Positions 8,010-18,300 of a stretch of DNA of 64,000 bases are shown in pieces. Numbering within the stretch: the first letter of the stretch is position 1; each line of letters opens with the position of its first letter. The stretch is from the NCBI RefSeq assembly GCF_017498545.1, contig NZ_CP071793.1, positions 5,233,001-5,297,000 on the forward strand, given 5' to 3'. The notes beneath the pieces were generated by a model. The model did no database searches. It was not told the origin of the DNA and worked only from the letters and a program-made list of their open reading frames with translations. The DNA comes from Sulfidibacter corallicola (GTDB taxonomy: Bacteria; Acidobacteriota; Holophagae; Acanthopleuribacterales; Acanthopleuribacteraceae). The translations under genes and the position numbers were made by a program.

Positions 8010-11000
8010 ATGGCTAGACGTCGTCGGATCCAAAAATCCCCTGCCAAAAAAACCGGAAAACGCTACAGGGCCGCACGACGGGCGCCGCGACGGTTCTGGC
8101 TCGACGCCCCCCTGCTGCGACGTATCCGTGCCGTGCTCATGCAGGACATGGCACCCCATTGGGTGCGCGTCGAAGCGCGTCTCCTGGACAAACTGTCCAG
8201 GGCTTTCCTGGCGTGGGCCCGCGAAAACAAACTAATCCTGAACGATCGCGATGCCTGGGCCACCGCGCGCGATTTGAGCCTCTTTCTCACGCGGGAAATC
8301 CATGCTCGGGAGCAGCGGATCAAGCAGGCGAATCAACGGTTTCAGGTCTTTACCAACCGTCACGCGCGGGCAGCCACGGTTCGCGAAAAGCGGGATTTCA
8401 TTTTGAATTTCGCGGCCGAGTTGGGTGCTTCCGGGTTGGCCCTCCAAGCCGATCGCCGGGCGGTGAAACGCTATTTGGACCACGATGCGATGGCCGATCG
8501 TCATCGCATTCTGCGTCGCGAGCAGGAACGCATCATCTGTTTCTGCCTGAAGCGATTCGGCGTGCTCTCGGCCGCGGTCCTGAACGCGAGCCCGGACAAG
8601 GCGCTCAAACTGTGGACTCAGATGGAAGTGGAACGCACCTGCCGCGAGATCTGGGACTATCGCGGCAACCCCATGATCCGGAAGGAAGCCTTCACGGCCC
8701 TGGCCCGGGCACTGCGGGCCTTGCCGCCGGAAGTGATCGATCGGGCGGTCTCGGACCAGACCATCCACGCCGTCTATCGCGCCTCGATGGAGAAACACGA
8801 ACAGGTTTGGTACCACCTGGAGGCGATCGCCCTTTTGGCCGAACTGGCACCGGAATCCTTCGAAAAGGTGCTCCTGCGATGGTTTGACGAAAGCGAGGCC
8901 GGTGATGCGATTTTCTTCAGGGCCCGAACCGTGCGCATCTGGGGTGACCTCCTGCGCCGCCTTCCCCGATTGGCCGAACGCGCCGAGCTGATATGGGCCG
9001 ATCCGAGTCCCTACGTACGCCAGGCTTTTGCCGCAGCGGTCACGGGAGGAGATCCCGACTTCGTCGACCTTTGGTTGGGGCGCGCGATCTCGCTGGATCC
9101 CGCCAAAGAGGTGCGGGCCGCCGCGCTGTTGCAGTTGCCGGGGGCGGCCCCGTCGCTCGGATACGACCGAACCGTCGCGCTATGGTCCTCGGCCTTGAAC
9201 CCCGAAGCGCCCGACTTCGTGTTGCGCGTCGCTCTCGAGGTCGCCGTCGATTTGATGTCCGGCATGGATTCCGCCGGGCGCACCTCCTTCTATCAAACGG
9301 TCTTGGCGCTTCTGGAGGAACTCCACGGATCGGAGGTCGCGGATTCGATCAAACGCGAGGTCTCGCGAACCCTGGAGATCTTGTGGTCGATGCACGACGA
9401 ACGGGCCCGGCTGGCGGTGGCCGCATTGAGGCGCCGCTTGGCGCAGACCAAGCCGGGCCGCACGATTAGGGTACCGCGGGAAGTGGCGACGCTCGAACCC
9501 GATCGATTGGGCCGCGTTTTGGCCGTACTCGCCGCCGAGGATTTCGGCTTGGACTTGGAGACGGGTATTCGGGGCATGCGTTTGCGGCGGGGTCCGGTAT
9601 TCGGGTTTCGCTGGTGGCGTCTGCTCCACGAGTTGCGACATCCCGATCCGGCCAAGCGACAGGGCATATCCCACGTGATCGGCCGGCTTTCGCGCAGCCG
9701 ATTCCGGGCACCCTCGGCGTTGCTGGCCGAGTTGGCGCCGGCCAAGGTGCCGGGCGAACCGCTGGTGATCGGGGCGGAAGCCGGGTGGCGTCCCTTCCTG
9801 CCGCTGGTCGAAGACGGGTTGTCCCTGCTCGATTTCCATCTCGGCAACAAACCGGTGCGCTTCTACACGAGCGAAGGGGTGACGGTCATGTATCCTCCGC
9901 GCTCGCCGCTGCGGCGCATCGCGGCCTATTGGACCTTGACCTTGCGGTTCCGCGAGTACGCCGCGCTTCGCAATTGGTCGGCCGAGTCCGGCAATGACGA
10001 AAACGCCTACATCGCGGCGCTGCGTCGATTGGGTTTCGATGTGCGCTTGGAACCGCTGGCACCCGAACGCCGGCTCGACCCCGGCGTCGCCAAATTCTTC
10101 GCGGGGCCGCTGCCCTTTCTACAGCCCGGCTTCGTGCAACGGATCCAGGAGTATCTGGCCACCGTCTACGGCAACACCCTTTCCGAATTGACCTTCTTCC
10201 TCACCGCCGCGACCGGGCTCTTCTTCGGCCGTCATGCTTACGGCAACGGACGCATTCGCCTGGCTCGCGCCAAACTCCCCCTCGTCATCGGGGGCTGGGG
10301 CACGCGCGGCAAATCCGGCACGGAGCGGCTCAAGGCCGCGCTCTTCGCGTCCTTGGGTTACAGTGTCTTCGCCAAGACGACGGGGTGCGAGGCGATGTTC
10401 GTCTTCTGCACCCCGTACGAGAAGCTGTTGGAAATGCCGATTTTCCGTCCGTTCGACAAAGCCACGATTTGGGAACAGGGCGATGTGGTTCGGCTTGCGG
10501 CGGGGTTCGGCACCGACGTCTTTCTGTGGGAGTGCATGGGTCTGCGCGCCAGTTACGTGTCGATCCTGCAACGGCAGTGGATGCGGGACGACTTTTCGAC
10601 GATTACCAACACCTATCCCGATCACGAGGACATTCAAGGGCCTGCCGGGTACGACATTCCCCTGGTCATGACCGAATTCATCCCGAAACGCGCGACCCTG
10701 TTGACCACCGAGGAGTCGATGCTCCCGATTCTGCGGCATGCGGCGCGGCGGTTGGGCACGGAGCTCCACGACATGGGATGGTTGGAAGCCGGCCTGCTCA
10801 CGTCCGATGTTCTCGCTCGATTCCCCTACGAAGCCCATCCCTACAACATTGCGCTCGTTCTGGGTCTGGCCGAACGTCTGGGCATCCCCCGCGATTACGC
10901 CCTGCGCGAAATGGCTGACCGGGTGGTTCCCGACCTGGGTGTGCTCCAAAGCTACCCACCGGCTCCCATTCAAGGTCGAACCCTGGTTTTTTCCAACGGC

Positions 11001-12269
11001 ATGTCCGCCAACGAGCGCCACGGCTGCCTCGGCAACTGGACGCGGCTGGGTTTCGACAAGGTGGACCCTCGCGAAGAGCCGGCGGTGTTCCTGACCGGCG
11101 TGATCAACAACCGCGCCGACCGTGTTTCCCGCTCGCAAATCTTCGCCGACATCATGGTTCGCGACCTTTCGGTGGACTGCATGGTCCTGATCGGCTCGAA
11201 TTTGCGCGGCATGATGGGCTATTTGGAAACGTCTTGGGAAGCGTTCGCCGGCGGGTACGCGATCTTCGGCACCGGCGACACCCCAGGAGGCCGGTTGCAA
11301 ACCCTGGCCCGCAAGCTGCGCATCCCGTACGAGCCCGACATGGTGCGAAACCGGCTCGAGATCATGCTGGGCGCCATGAACGAGGGACCCGAGGCCGGCG
11401 ACTCCGAAGCCTGGCGGCCCCTTCTCGCATTGTGGGATCGCCCGGACGCGCTGGCCGAAAGCCTGAAGGCGTGGCCCGCGGGCGGGATCGACGGCGAGGA
11501 GGTGTTGCGCTTCCACCGCACCTATCTGGAGTGGTACCTGGATTACGTGGCGTGTTCCGACCTACTGGCGAAGGACGTCGACGGGGAAGAGGCCCGGACC
11601 CGAAAGATCTTCGAAACGGCGCATCGCTGGTTCTTCGATCGTCTGGTCGTGGTGGAGGATGTTTATGCGTCCGGCGATCACATCATTCAAACGATCGTGT
11701 CCCACACGCCGCCAGGAATGACCAACCGGGCGATGGGACTGCAAAATATCAAGGGTACCGGGTTGGACTTCATCTATCGGTTTCAGGCCTGGCTCCACTG
11801 CCATCAAGCGTTGCAAAAGCTGGTGGGCGAAGACGAAGAACGATTCGCGGAAGGCCTGTCGGATTTGATGACCTTGCGCGACTACGGGCTGTTGGGGGCG
11901 GAACTCGCGGGACGAATCATCGAGCGGGCCAAACATGCGCCGATCTCGCAAACCGAGCGCTATCAGGCCCAACTGGCCGTGATCGAAACGCGCTATCGGG
12001 CCGATCTAGAGCGTCTGGAGGCGCGCCTTCACGCTCCCTCGGAAAAGCGATCGCCACTCGCCCGCGCGGTCGATGCGGTAGAACGGTTCTTCGATTTGGG
12101 CGATGCGGTTCGGCGTCGCAAAAAGGCGATGGCGATCTATCGCGACCTGGTAAAGGGTCGCATCTCGCGCGTACGCGCGGTTTCCGAGTTGGCCGCACTC
12201 AATCAACGACAAAAGGGAGGCTGGTTGTGGAAGCGTGTATCCTCGTCGGCGAAGCCGGCGAAGCGTTGA
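8010..12269 (+). CDS. PgsB/CapB-like Mur-type amide ligase with long helical N-terminal extension
   Basis: The ATG is preceded by GAGGAGG at 6 nt. The product is 1419 residues, against about 400-450 for Bacillus PgsB/CapB. The C-terminal half carries the Mur-ligase ATP-binding P-loop GGWGTRGKSGT (about residues 760-770). It also has TGCEAMFVF, the acidic ECMGLRASY segment and TITNTYPDHEDIQG, which resembles the TN..DH.D..G motif of PgsB. This family activates a carboxylate with ATP and joins amino acids through amide bonds to make poly-gamma-glutamate. Residues 1 to about 740 start with a very basic segment (MARRRRIQK) and are mostly helical, with HEAT-like alternation of DP-V-R/A-A patterns around residues 300-440, and have no counterpart in classical PgsB. 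The gene is first in an operon with the kinase, regulator and CapC-like genes. Substrate identity cannot be read from the sequence; glutamate is only the family precedent. Confidence 0.85.
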   Translation: MARRRRIQKSPAKKTGKRYRAARRAPRRFWLDAPLLRRIRAVLMQDMAPHWVRVEARLLDKLSRAFLAWARENKLILNDRDAWATARDLSLFLTREIHAREQRIKQANQRFQVFTNRHARAATVREKRDFILNFAAELGASGLALQADRRAVKRYLDHDAMADRHRILRREQERIICFCLKRFGVLSAAVLNASPDKALKLWTQMEVERTCREIWDYRGNPMIRKEAFTALARALRALPPEVIDRAVSDQTIHAVYRASMEKHEQVWYHLEAIALLAELAPESFEKVLLRWFDESEAGDAIFFRARTVRIWGDLLRRLPRLAERAELIWADPSPYVRQAFAAAVTGGDPDFVDLWLGRAISLDPAKEVRAAALLQLPGAAPSLGYDRTVALWSSALNPEAPDFVLRVALEVAVDLMSGMDSAGRTSFYQTVLALLEELHGSEVADSIKREVSRTLEILWSMHDERARLAVAALRRRLAQTKPGRTIRVPREVATLEPDRLGRVLAVLAAEDFGLDLETGIRGMRLRRGPVFGFRWWRLLHELRHPDPAKRQGISHVIGRLSRSRFRAPSALLAELAPAKVPGEPLVIGAEAGWRPFLPLVEDGLSLLDFHLGNKPVRFYTSEGVTVMYPPRSPLRRIAAYWTLTLRFREYAALRNWSAESGNDENAYIAALRRLGFDVRLEPLAPERRLDPGVAKFFAGPLPFLQPGFVQRIQEYLATVYGNTLSELTFFLTAATGLFFGRHAYGNGRIRLARAKLPLVIGGWGTRGKSGTERLKAALFASLGYSVFAKTTGCEAMFVFCTPYEKLLEMPIFRPFDKATIWEQGDVVRLAAGFGTDVFLWECMGLRASYVSILQRQWMRDDFSTITNTYPDHEDIQGPAGYDIPLVMTEFIPKRATLLTTEESMLPILRHAARRLGTELHDMGWLEAGLLTSDVLARFPYEAHPYNIALVLGLAERLGIPRDYALREMADRVVPDLGVLQSYPPAPIQGRTLVFSNGMSANERHGCLGNWTRLGFDKVDPREEPAVFLTGVINNRADRVSRSQIFADIMVRDLSVDCMVLIGSNLRGMMGYLETSWEAFAGGYAIFGTGDTPGGRLQTLARKLRIPYEPDMVRNRLEIMLGAMNEGPEAGDSEAWRPLLALWDRPDALAESLKAWPAGGIDGEEVLRFHRTYLEWYLDYVACSDLLAKDVDGEEARTRKIFETAHRWFFDRLVVVEDVYASGDHIIQTIVSHTPPGMTNRAMGLQNIKGTGLDFIYRFQAWLHCHQALQKLVGEDEERFAEGLSDLMTLRDYGLLGAELAGRIIERAKHAPISQTERYQAQLAVIETRYRADLERLEARLHAPSEKRSPLARAVDAVERFFDLGDAVRRRKKAMAIYRDLVKGRISRVRAVSELAALNQRQKGGWLWKRVSSSAKPAKR

Positions 12270-12314
12270 GTCCTTCTCGAACCCTGTTCCGGAGACGTCG
12301 GGAGGTCGGTGTCC

Positions 12315-14981
12315 ATGGCCATCGATACGCACAGCAGTCGTCCTGAACCCGCCGCCGACCACGACCGCTTCTCCGGGTTGTTGGTCATCCTGGGTTCACC
12401 CTTGTTTCTGGTCGCCCTTCACTTTTTTGCCCTTCCGGCCGCGCTGGACGGCTTCCTGTTCGATCGGATTTCGAGGCTGCTGCCGAAGCCTCCGATCGCC
12501 GCTTCTCCGGTCGTCTCGATCACCGTCGATGACCACCGCATCGATCCGGCCGTCCTTCTCGCGGCGCTGCGCGATTACGATCCACGAACCATCGCGTTCC
12601 TGTTCCTGCCCGAGGGCGAGGCCTTTGCCGATGTCGCGGGGGAGGGACGCGATCTAATCCTCGGTCGGGCCCTGATGCCGCTTTCGTCGAGAGAGCTGGC
12701 CTTGCAATCGATAGACGAAGCGCTGGCCCACCTACCCTGGGCGGTGCTTGGACACGCGGAACTGCTCGGCGACTCCCCGCGCTTTCAGTGGACAGGGTAC
12801 CGGTTGGACGAGCGCGTGTATCCCGGGCTCGAACACCATTTGGCCCACCCTGGGGAAGCGGTGGAGAAACCTCGACGTTTTCGCGTTCGATTTGCCGGGG
12901 ATGGCCGGTCCCTTCCGAACCTGCCGGCCTCCGACATCATGGACGGGGCGGTTCCGACCGATTTTCTGAGCGATAAAATCCTGCTGGTCGCGCGCACCCC
13001 GCCACCGGAACAGCGGGCTTTCGATCGGTTGCGCATCGCGCGCGGCCATGCGGTCACCCGTGCCCGGTACCACGCCTCGGCGGTGGAGACGCTACTCCTG
13101 GATCGCGCACCGGTGGAAACCCCGGTCTTCATCGTCTGGCCGTGCCTGTTGCTCTACGCCCTGGCGCTCGGAGTCCTGTTCCAGCGTCTTCAAATCACCA
13201 CCGCCTTCCGCGTGGCACTCGTCTTCCTGGCGATCCCGCTCCTGTTGGGGTGGGTAGGCCTGCTGCTGGGGTATTGGCTCTTCGTGGCCGACCTGATCCT
13301 GTTGGACCTGATCCTCTTTCTCGTGATGGTGTTTCGCAAGAATCTGGTGCTGGCCGGAACGCTCAATCGCCAAATCGTCGATACCTCGTCGTTCATGCAG
13401 AGCCGCTACATGCCCAAGAGCTTCTACGCCTCCGAGCAACACTGGTCGCAAGTGGCGAACATGGTCAAACAAATGCTCCACATTCGCCGCACCATTTTTC
13501 TCGATCGCGTCATCGGCGATCACCGCTGCCGGGAAGTCATCTCGCTGAACTGCTCGCTGGACGACATCTACGAGATGCGTCGCGACTACGAACGCACCCC
13601 CTATACCTACGCCCTCGAAGCCAACGGTCCGATCCGTCTCGAGCGATCCTACTTGCGCGATCAACCCGAAAACGAGGCGCAGTTCTTGATTCCGCTGGTC
13701 TTCGCCGGCGAGGTCAACGGTTTCTGGGCGCTCGGCATCGAAGAGGAGAACATCGGCGATCTGGCGATTTTCGAGTCGACCCTTCGCGAGACGGCGGTGG
13801 AAATCGCGGAAATGCTGTACCACCGCAGGCGCTACCTTCAATCGGTTCAGGCCAAGGGCCTGATTCCCGCCCTGCTGACGTTCAACATCGATCGCGAGAT
13901 GGAGCAGTTGTTGCGCGAGTCGACGGCGCTCATGGAACGCCATCTGGTGCGCCTGGAAAGTATCCTTCAGGGCCAGAACACCGCCGTGCTGATCTACGAC
14001 ATGTTCGGTCAGGTCCTCATGATCAACGAAGGCATGGCCAAAGCCCTACGCGACATCGAGTTCGCCCCCTACGACAATACCCTCGCCGATCTGTTGCAAC
14101 GGGTTGGCGGCTATGCCGACGTCCAGGCCAAACGATTGGTACTGGACATCTTGCGTCACGATCAAGAGTTCTCCTTCCCGCTCGACCTCGCCAACCAACG
14201 CACCGTGCTTCTCGTCCTGCGACCGTTGCGCACCGGGCGTAGCGAGTTGGAAGCGAGTCCCTTCAGCAAGCTGGGCGTCCTGTGCGAAATGGTCGATATC
14301 ACCGACTTGCGGCGCCTCAGCGATATGAAGGAGAAAATCATCCGCCAGACCACCATGGTGCTTCGCAACGACATCATGGGCCTCTCCATGGCCCACGATC
14401 TGATCACCTCCGAAACGGTCCCTCGCGCCGACAAGCTGGAAATGATGGAAATCGCCAAGGAAAAAATGAGATCCCTGACCAGCCTGCTGGAAGAAGGCAA
14501 GGGCTATTTGACCTCTTCTGTCTATGACCGCGGCACGCCTTACTTTCCGGTCGAATTCGGTCCCATCCTGGAGCACGCCCTGGAAGAATCGGAGTCTCTT
14601 CGACAGGGCCGCGCATTGACGGTCGAACTGCGCAAACCCGAGCTGATGAATTTCGTGCTGGCATCACCCAACCAACTGAAAGAACTGCTGATCGCCCTTC
14701 TGGATGTGCTCATGAACGATGCCGAAAAAAATACCACCATTGGCGTCGACATCACCGAAGAAGATCGTCAATTGAACCTATACTTCAGGAATCGGGGCTA
14801 CGGCATTCCGGAGAAGCAACTGGCCAAGATTCTCTCCGACGAACCCGACTTCGACCTGCCTCTTGGGTTGGCACTCAAGAAGAGACTAAAATATATCGAA
14901 TCATGGGGCGGAACCGTTTCGCTCGCCTCCACGATCGGCAAAGGAACCACATGCAGCATCAAACTGAGGACCTTCGGGTGA
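12315..14981 (+). CDS. CHASE2-GAF-PAS sensor histidine kinase-like protein, catalytic motifs degenerate
   Basis: The ATG at 12315 lies 9 nt after GGGAGG; the GTG at 12309 is too close to that SD. The 888-residue product has one N-terminal membrane segment, a CHASE2-like extracytoplasmic domain (VVSITVDDHRIDPAVLLAAL), and three clustered membrane helices near residues 275-345, the usual CHASE2 layout. A GAF-like region (about 355-510), a PAS-like region (about 545-670) and a HATPase_c domain follow. The dimerisation helix KIIRQTTMVLRNDIMGL lacks the phospho-acceptor His expected in SHELRTPL. The G1 box reads NRGYGIP instead of DxGxG, while the G2 region (LPLGLALKKRL, GKGTTCSIKL) is kept. It may be an allosteric or pseudokinase sensor. 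It sits 45 nt after the CapB-like gene and overlaps the response regulator by 4 nt. Confidence 0.8.
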   Translation: MAIDTHSSRPEPAADHDRFSGLLVILGSPLFLVALHFFALPAALDGFLFDRISRLLPKPPIAASPVVSITVDDHRIDPAVLLAALRDYDPRTIAFLFLPEGEAFADVAGEGRDLILGRALMPLSSRELALQSIDEALAHLPWAVLGHAELLGDSPRFQWTGYRLDERVYPGLEHHLAHPGEAVEKPRRFRVRFAGDGRSLPNLPASDIMDGAVPTDFLSDKILLVARTPPPEQRAFDRLRIARGHAVTRARYHASAVETLLLDRAPVETPVFIVWPCLLLYALALGVLFQRLQITTAFRVALVFLAIPLLLGWVGLLLGYWLFVADLILLDLILFLVMVFRKNLVLAGTLNRQIVDTSSFMQSRYMPKSFYASEQHWSQVANMVKQMLHIRRTIFLDRVIGDHRCREVISLNCSLDDIYEMRRDYERTPYTYALEANGPIRLERSYLRDQPENEAQFLIPLVFAGEVNGFWALGIEEENIGDLAIFESTLRETAVEIAEMLYHRRRYLQSVQAKGLIPALLTFNIDREMEQLLRESTALMERHLVRLESILQGQNTAVLIYDMFGQVLMINEGMAKALRDIEFAPYDNTLADLLQRVGGYADVQAKRLVLDILRHDQEFSFPLDLANQRTVLLVLRPLRTGRSELEASPFSKLGVLCEMVDITDLRRLSDMKEKIIRQTTMVLRNDIMGLSMAHDLITSETVPRADKLEMMEIAKEKMRSLTSLLEEGKGYLTSSVYDRGTPYFPVEFGPILEHALEESESLRQGRALTVELRKPELMNFVLASPNQLKELLIALLDVLMNDAEKNTTIGVDITEEDRQLNLYFRNRGYGIPEKQLAKILSDEPDFDLPLGLALKKRLKYIESWGGTVSLASTIGKGTTCSIKLRTFG

Positions 14982-15343
14982 AAAAGCATCCGGATGGGAA
15001 AATCCACCTTCTCCTGGTGGAGGACGACGATACGATTCGCCACATGCTGACGTATGGCCTGCGCGCCGCCGGATACCACGTCGAGGTCGCCGGAAACGGG
15101 GCGGAGGCCATGGACGTCCTGAAGACCTTCGAGCCGGATCTCATCATTTTGGATCTCTACATGCCCAAGATGGACGGACTGGCCTTTCTCAAGCAATACG
15201 AGAGCAAAGTACCCATCCTGGTCTGCTCCGGTTCCGACGAGGAGCAGGACATTCGCCGGACACTGGAAACCGGGGCATCGCGCTTCCTGCAGAAGCCGGT
15301 GACCCTCAACGCCCTACAGGAAGCCATTCAAACCCTTCTCTGA
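14978..15343 (+). CDS. Single-domain response regulator (REC only)
   Basis: The GTG at 14978 overlaps the kinase stop as GTGA, with GAGG in range upstream. The resulting 121-residue protein is one receiver domain. It shows the acidic pocket EDDD, the phospho-acceptor in LIILDLYMPKMDG, the Ser/Thr switch region in ILVCSGSD and the conserved Lys in LQKPV. There is no DNA-binding or enzymatic output domain. Output is therefore likely by direct protein contact, CheY-like, possibly with the CapB- or CapC-like proteins encoded on either side. The CapC-like gene begins 12 nt downstream. Confidence 0.9.
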   Translation: MKKHPDGKIHLLLVEDDDTIRHMLTYGLRAAGYHVEVAGNGAEAMDVLKTFEPDLIILDLYMPKMDGLAFLKQYESKVPILVCSGSDEEQDIRRTLETGASRFLQKPVTLNALQEAIQTLL

Positions 15344-15355
15344 TAAGTTGGGCCC

Positions 15356-18300
15356 GTGGACGTCGTCATCCATATCTTTCCCGCAGGGAGCCTGTCCGAA
15401 TCGGTCATCACCACCGTCTGGTTGGGGATATGGGTGATCGTCTTTTTCAACCAATGGTTGGGCTGGTCCCTTTCGGGGTTGATCGTGCCCGGCTACCTGG
15501 TACCGCTGATCGTGTTGAAACCCCTGTCGGCCGCGGTCATCGGTATCGAGGGCCTCTTCACCTATGTCGTGGCCTGGATTCTGTTCCAAATGCTGCCGCG
15601 CTCCGGCCTGGGGTTCGGGGTATTCGGGCGCGATCGGTTTCTGGTGCTGATCCTCATCAGTGTGGCGACCCGTATCTTTTTCGATGGCTACCTGCTTCCG
15701 GAAGTCGTGTCCTTCCTGGACGAACGTTTCCGGATTCCCTTCGAATACCGCACCCAATTCCACAGCTTCGGGCTGATCATCGTCGCTTTGCTGGCCAATT
15801 ACTTCTGGCGACCGGGCTTGCGAAAAGGGCTGCTGCCCATGGCGATCACCCTGCTGGTCACCTACGCCCTGGTCCGATTCGTACTCCTTCCGTATACGAA
15901 CTTCACGATCAGCAACGTGGAGTACATGTACGAAGACCTGGCCGGGGACATTCTGGCCGCGCCCAAGGCCTACATCATTCTTCTGACCGCGGCCTTCATC
16001 GCGTCACGCATGAATCTTCTCTATGGTTGGGAGTTCAACGGCATTCTGGTGCCTTCCCTGATGGCCCTGCTCTGGTATCAACCCGCCAAGTTACTGATCT
16101 CGCTGTTGGAGGCGGGTGTCGTGCTCGGATTGGGGATGGCGGTGCTGTCCACGCCGCTCTTCCGCGGCATCACGATCGAGGGTGGGCGCAAGCTTCTGTT
16201 GTTTTTCAACATCAGTTTTTTCTACAAGATGGTCTTGGGTTTCGCATTGGCGGCGTGGAAACCGGAGCTCAAGACGACCGATTTCTTTGGGATCGGTTAT
16301 TTGATCACGACCCTGCTCGCCGTGAAGATGCACGAAAAGGACATTCTCGTGCCCATGACCCGCGCCACGCTCCAAGTGTCGCTGGTCGCCGCCCTTTTTG
16401 CGAACGGACTGGGTTACCTGCTCACCTTTCTCCCCAAGGATCGGTTGGCGCCGGAGGGCAGGCCCGCGCGCGTGATCGAAGCGACCGGAACGCTGCGCGA
16501 CCTGCCCGACCGCGCCAAACTTCTGTTGTACGCGGGAAACACCTCGGACGACATTCGCAAACCCGCCCTGACCGACATGGATCACTTCACCCGGGCGATC
16601 CAGGAGCTGACCTCCCTGTCGCCGGATCCGAAAGATCCGAAACTGCGGGCGGTTCGGCAACGCCTGGCGTTGGTGGGTTATGCGCTGGAGGTGGTGGCGC
16701 GACGCTATTTCTACCTGTACGAGGACGGCGTCGACCGCGGATGGGGCCTCTACCTCCTGGATACCCGGCCTCGCAGCGACCTGCTGATCGAGGTCCCGGC
16801 TCCCTTGGAAGAGGCCCTGACCTTCGAAAGTGGTTTGGCGTTGATGACCCGTCTGGGGGCCAGGGCCCTGGCGGTGAACAGCTTGTCGTCGAACACCGCC
16901 CAGGCGGTGGCTTTTTCCCCAACCCAGAGCTATCAATCCTTCTACACCGCCTTTTTCCGCGAAGTCGGTCGAAACCATTGCCTTCAGGTTCGCGGCCTGG
17001 GCATCGGCAATCAACGTCTTTTGGCGCTCCGCCTGGCCGACTTCGAGCCGGGTGGCGATCGAAGCTCGCTCTTTTTGAAGGTCAACCGTCCGAAGGGCGT
17101 CACCCTCGCCGATCTCGAAGGGGCCGTCGGCGAAAGCCACCTGTATTTTCACGAAAGCCCGTTCGACAACCTGCACCGAGATCTGTCCACCTCGGGTTAT
17201 GGGGAACTGTTTCTGAGCAAACGCGGCATGCGGCGCCTGCTTGCGCTCGAAGCGGGGCGCGAGGGTGGACGTCGCGCGGTGGCCGTTCGCAGCGGCGAAA
17301 CGGTGGCCGAGGCGATCGAGCACGAGCGCCGGGCTTTCGCCGAGGCCGGATCCGGCGCCTATCGACCCGCCAGTCGCGAGTTGCTGCTGCTCCTGGAGGA
17401 CGAGGTGCTGCTACCGCTGATGACCTTGATCGGCCATGACCAGGATACCCGGGGGCAGGCGATCGCCGAGGAACTGGACTTCATCGCGGGAAGGGCTCGA
17501 CCGCTGGGTTATGAACTGGCGCGGCTCGACGATCCCGAGACGGGCGAGGCCTTTGTGCTGTTGCGCGAGGCCCCCGATGCAGCCAGAACCCATCGCGGCT
17601 TCTGTTTGTTCCGGTTGGGACCGGCCCACCCCTTCGGAATCCAGGTGCCGCGTCCCGTTTTCGAGCATCAGAGCCTGGCCTTCGGGTCCTTCCTGTTTCG
17701 ACGGCTCCAGGCCCGTGTGCTGATGGTTCACGGTGCCCATCACCTGGCCAACCCGGACCTGAGCGCCGATCCGCTTCAGGCGGAAAACTCGTTCACCGTT
17801 TTCAATCAGGTTCACCAATCGGTGCTGGCCTCCATGGGGTCGGCACCCTTTCTGATGCTACAAATTCGCGGTCTGGGTCATCGGGACTTCGATCCCTACA
17901 CTCGTGGAGACCTGCTGCTGGCCTTCGACCGCGGAACGGTGACCGACCGAGAACAGATTCTCCCGCTGCAGATCTTTCTGGATCGGATGGAAGCGGATGG
18001 CCTGGGTGTGGGTTTCGTCGATGGCAAACCGGACACGGCCGGCTACGGTCTGGGGGCCAATCCGCAGGCGCTCTTCATGGCTCAGGCGCCGCATCAGGCC
18101 ATGATCCAGGTTCGGGTGGCGGCTTCGTTGCGACGTTCCTTTCGTTCGCTGGTCGACAGTCGGCGTTTTGAGGCCCAGTTCCGTGCCTTGGACATTCCCG
18201 CGACGCCTCTCGACATCGAGGCCCAATTTGGGCAGGCCCAAACGGCGCCCTTGGATTCGGCGTCGTTGGCGGTTCTGGAACACTACTTGGCCCACTACGA

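Noticed and set aside
10119..11516. 465-codon minus-strand frame in the CapB-like gene
   Set aside because: Antisense shadow; the plus frame carries the ligase motifs.
15430..17439. 669-codon frame overlapping the CapC-like gene
   Set aside because: Arg/Gly/Pro-rich, no membrane helices and no SD; the other plus frame has the PgsC pattern.
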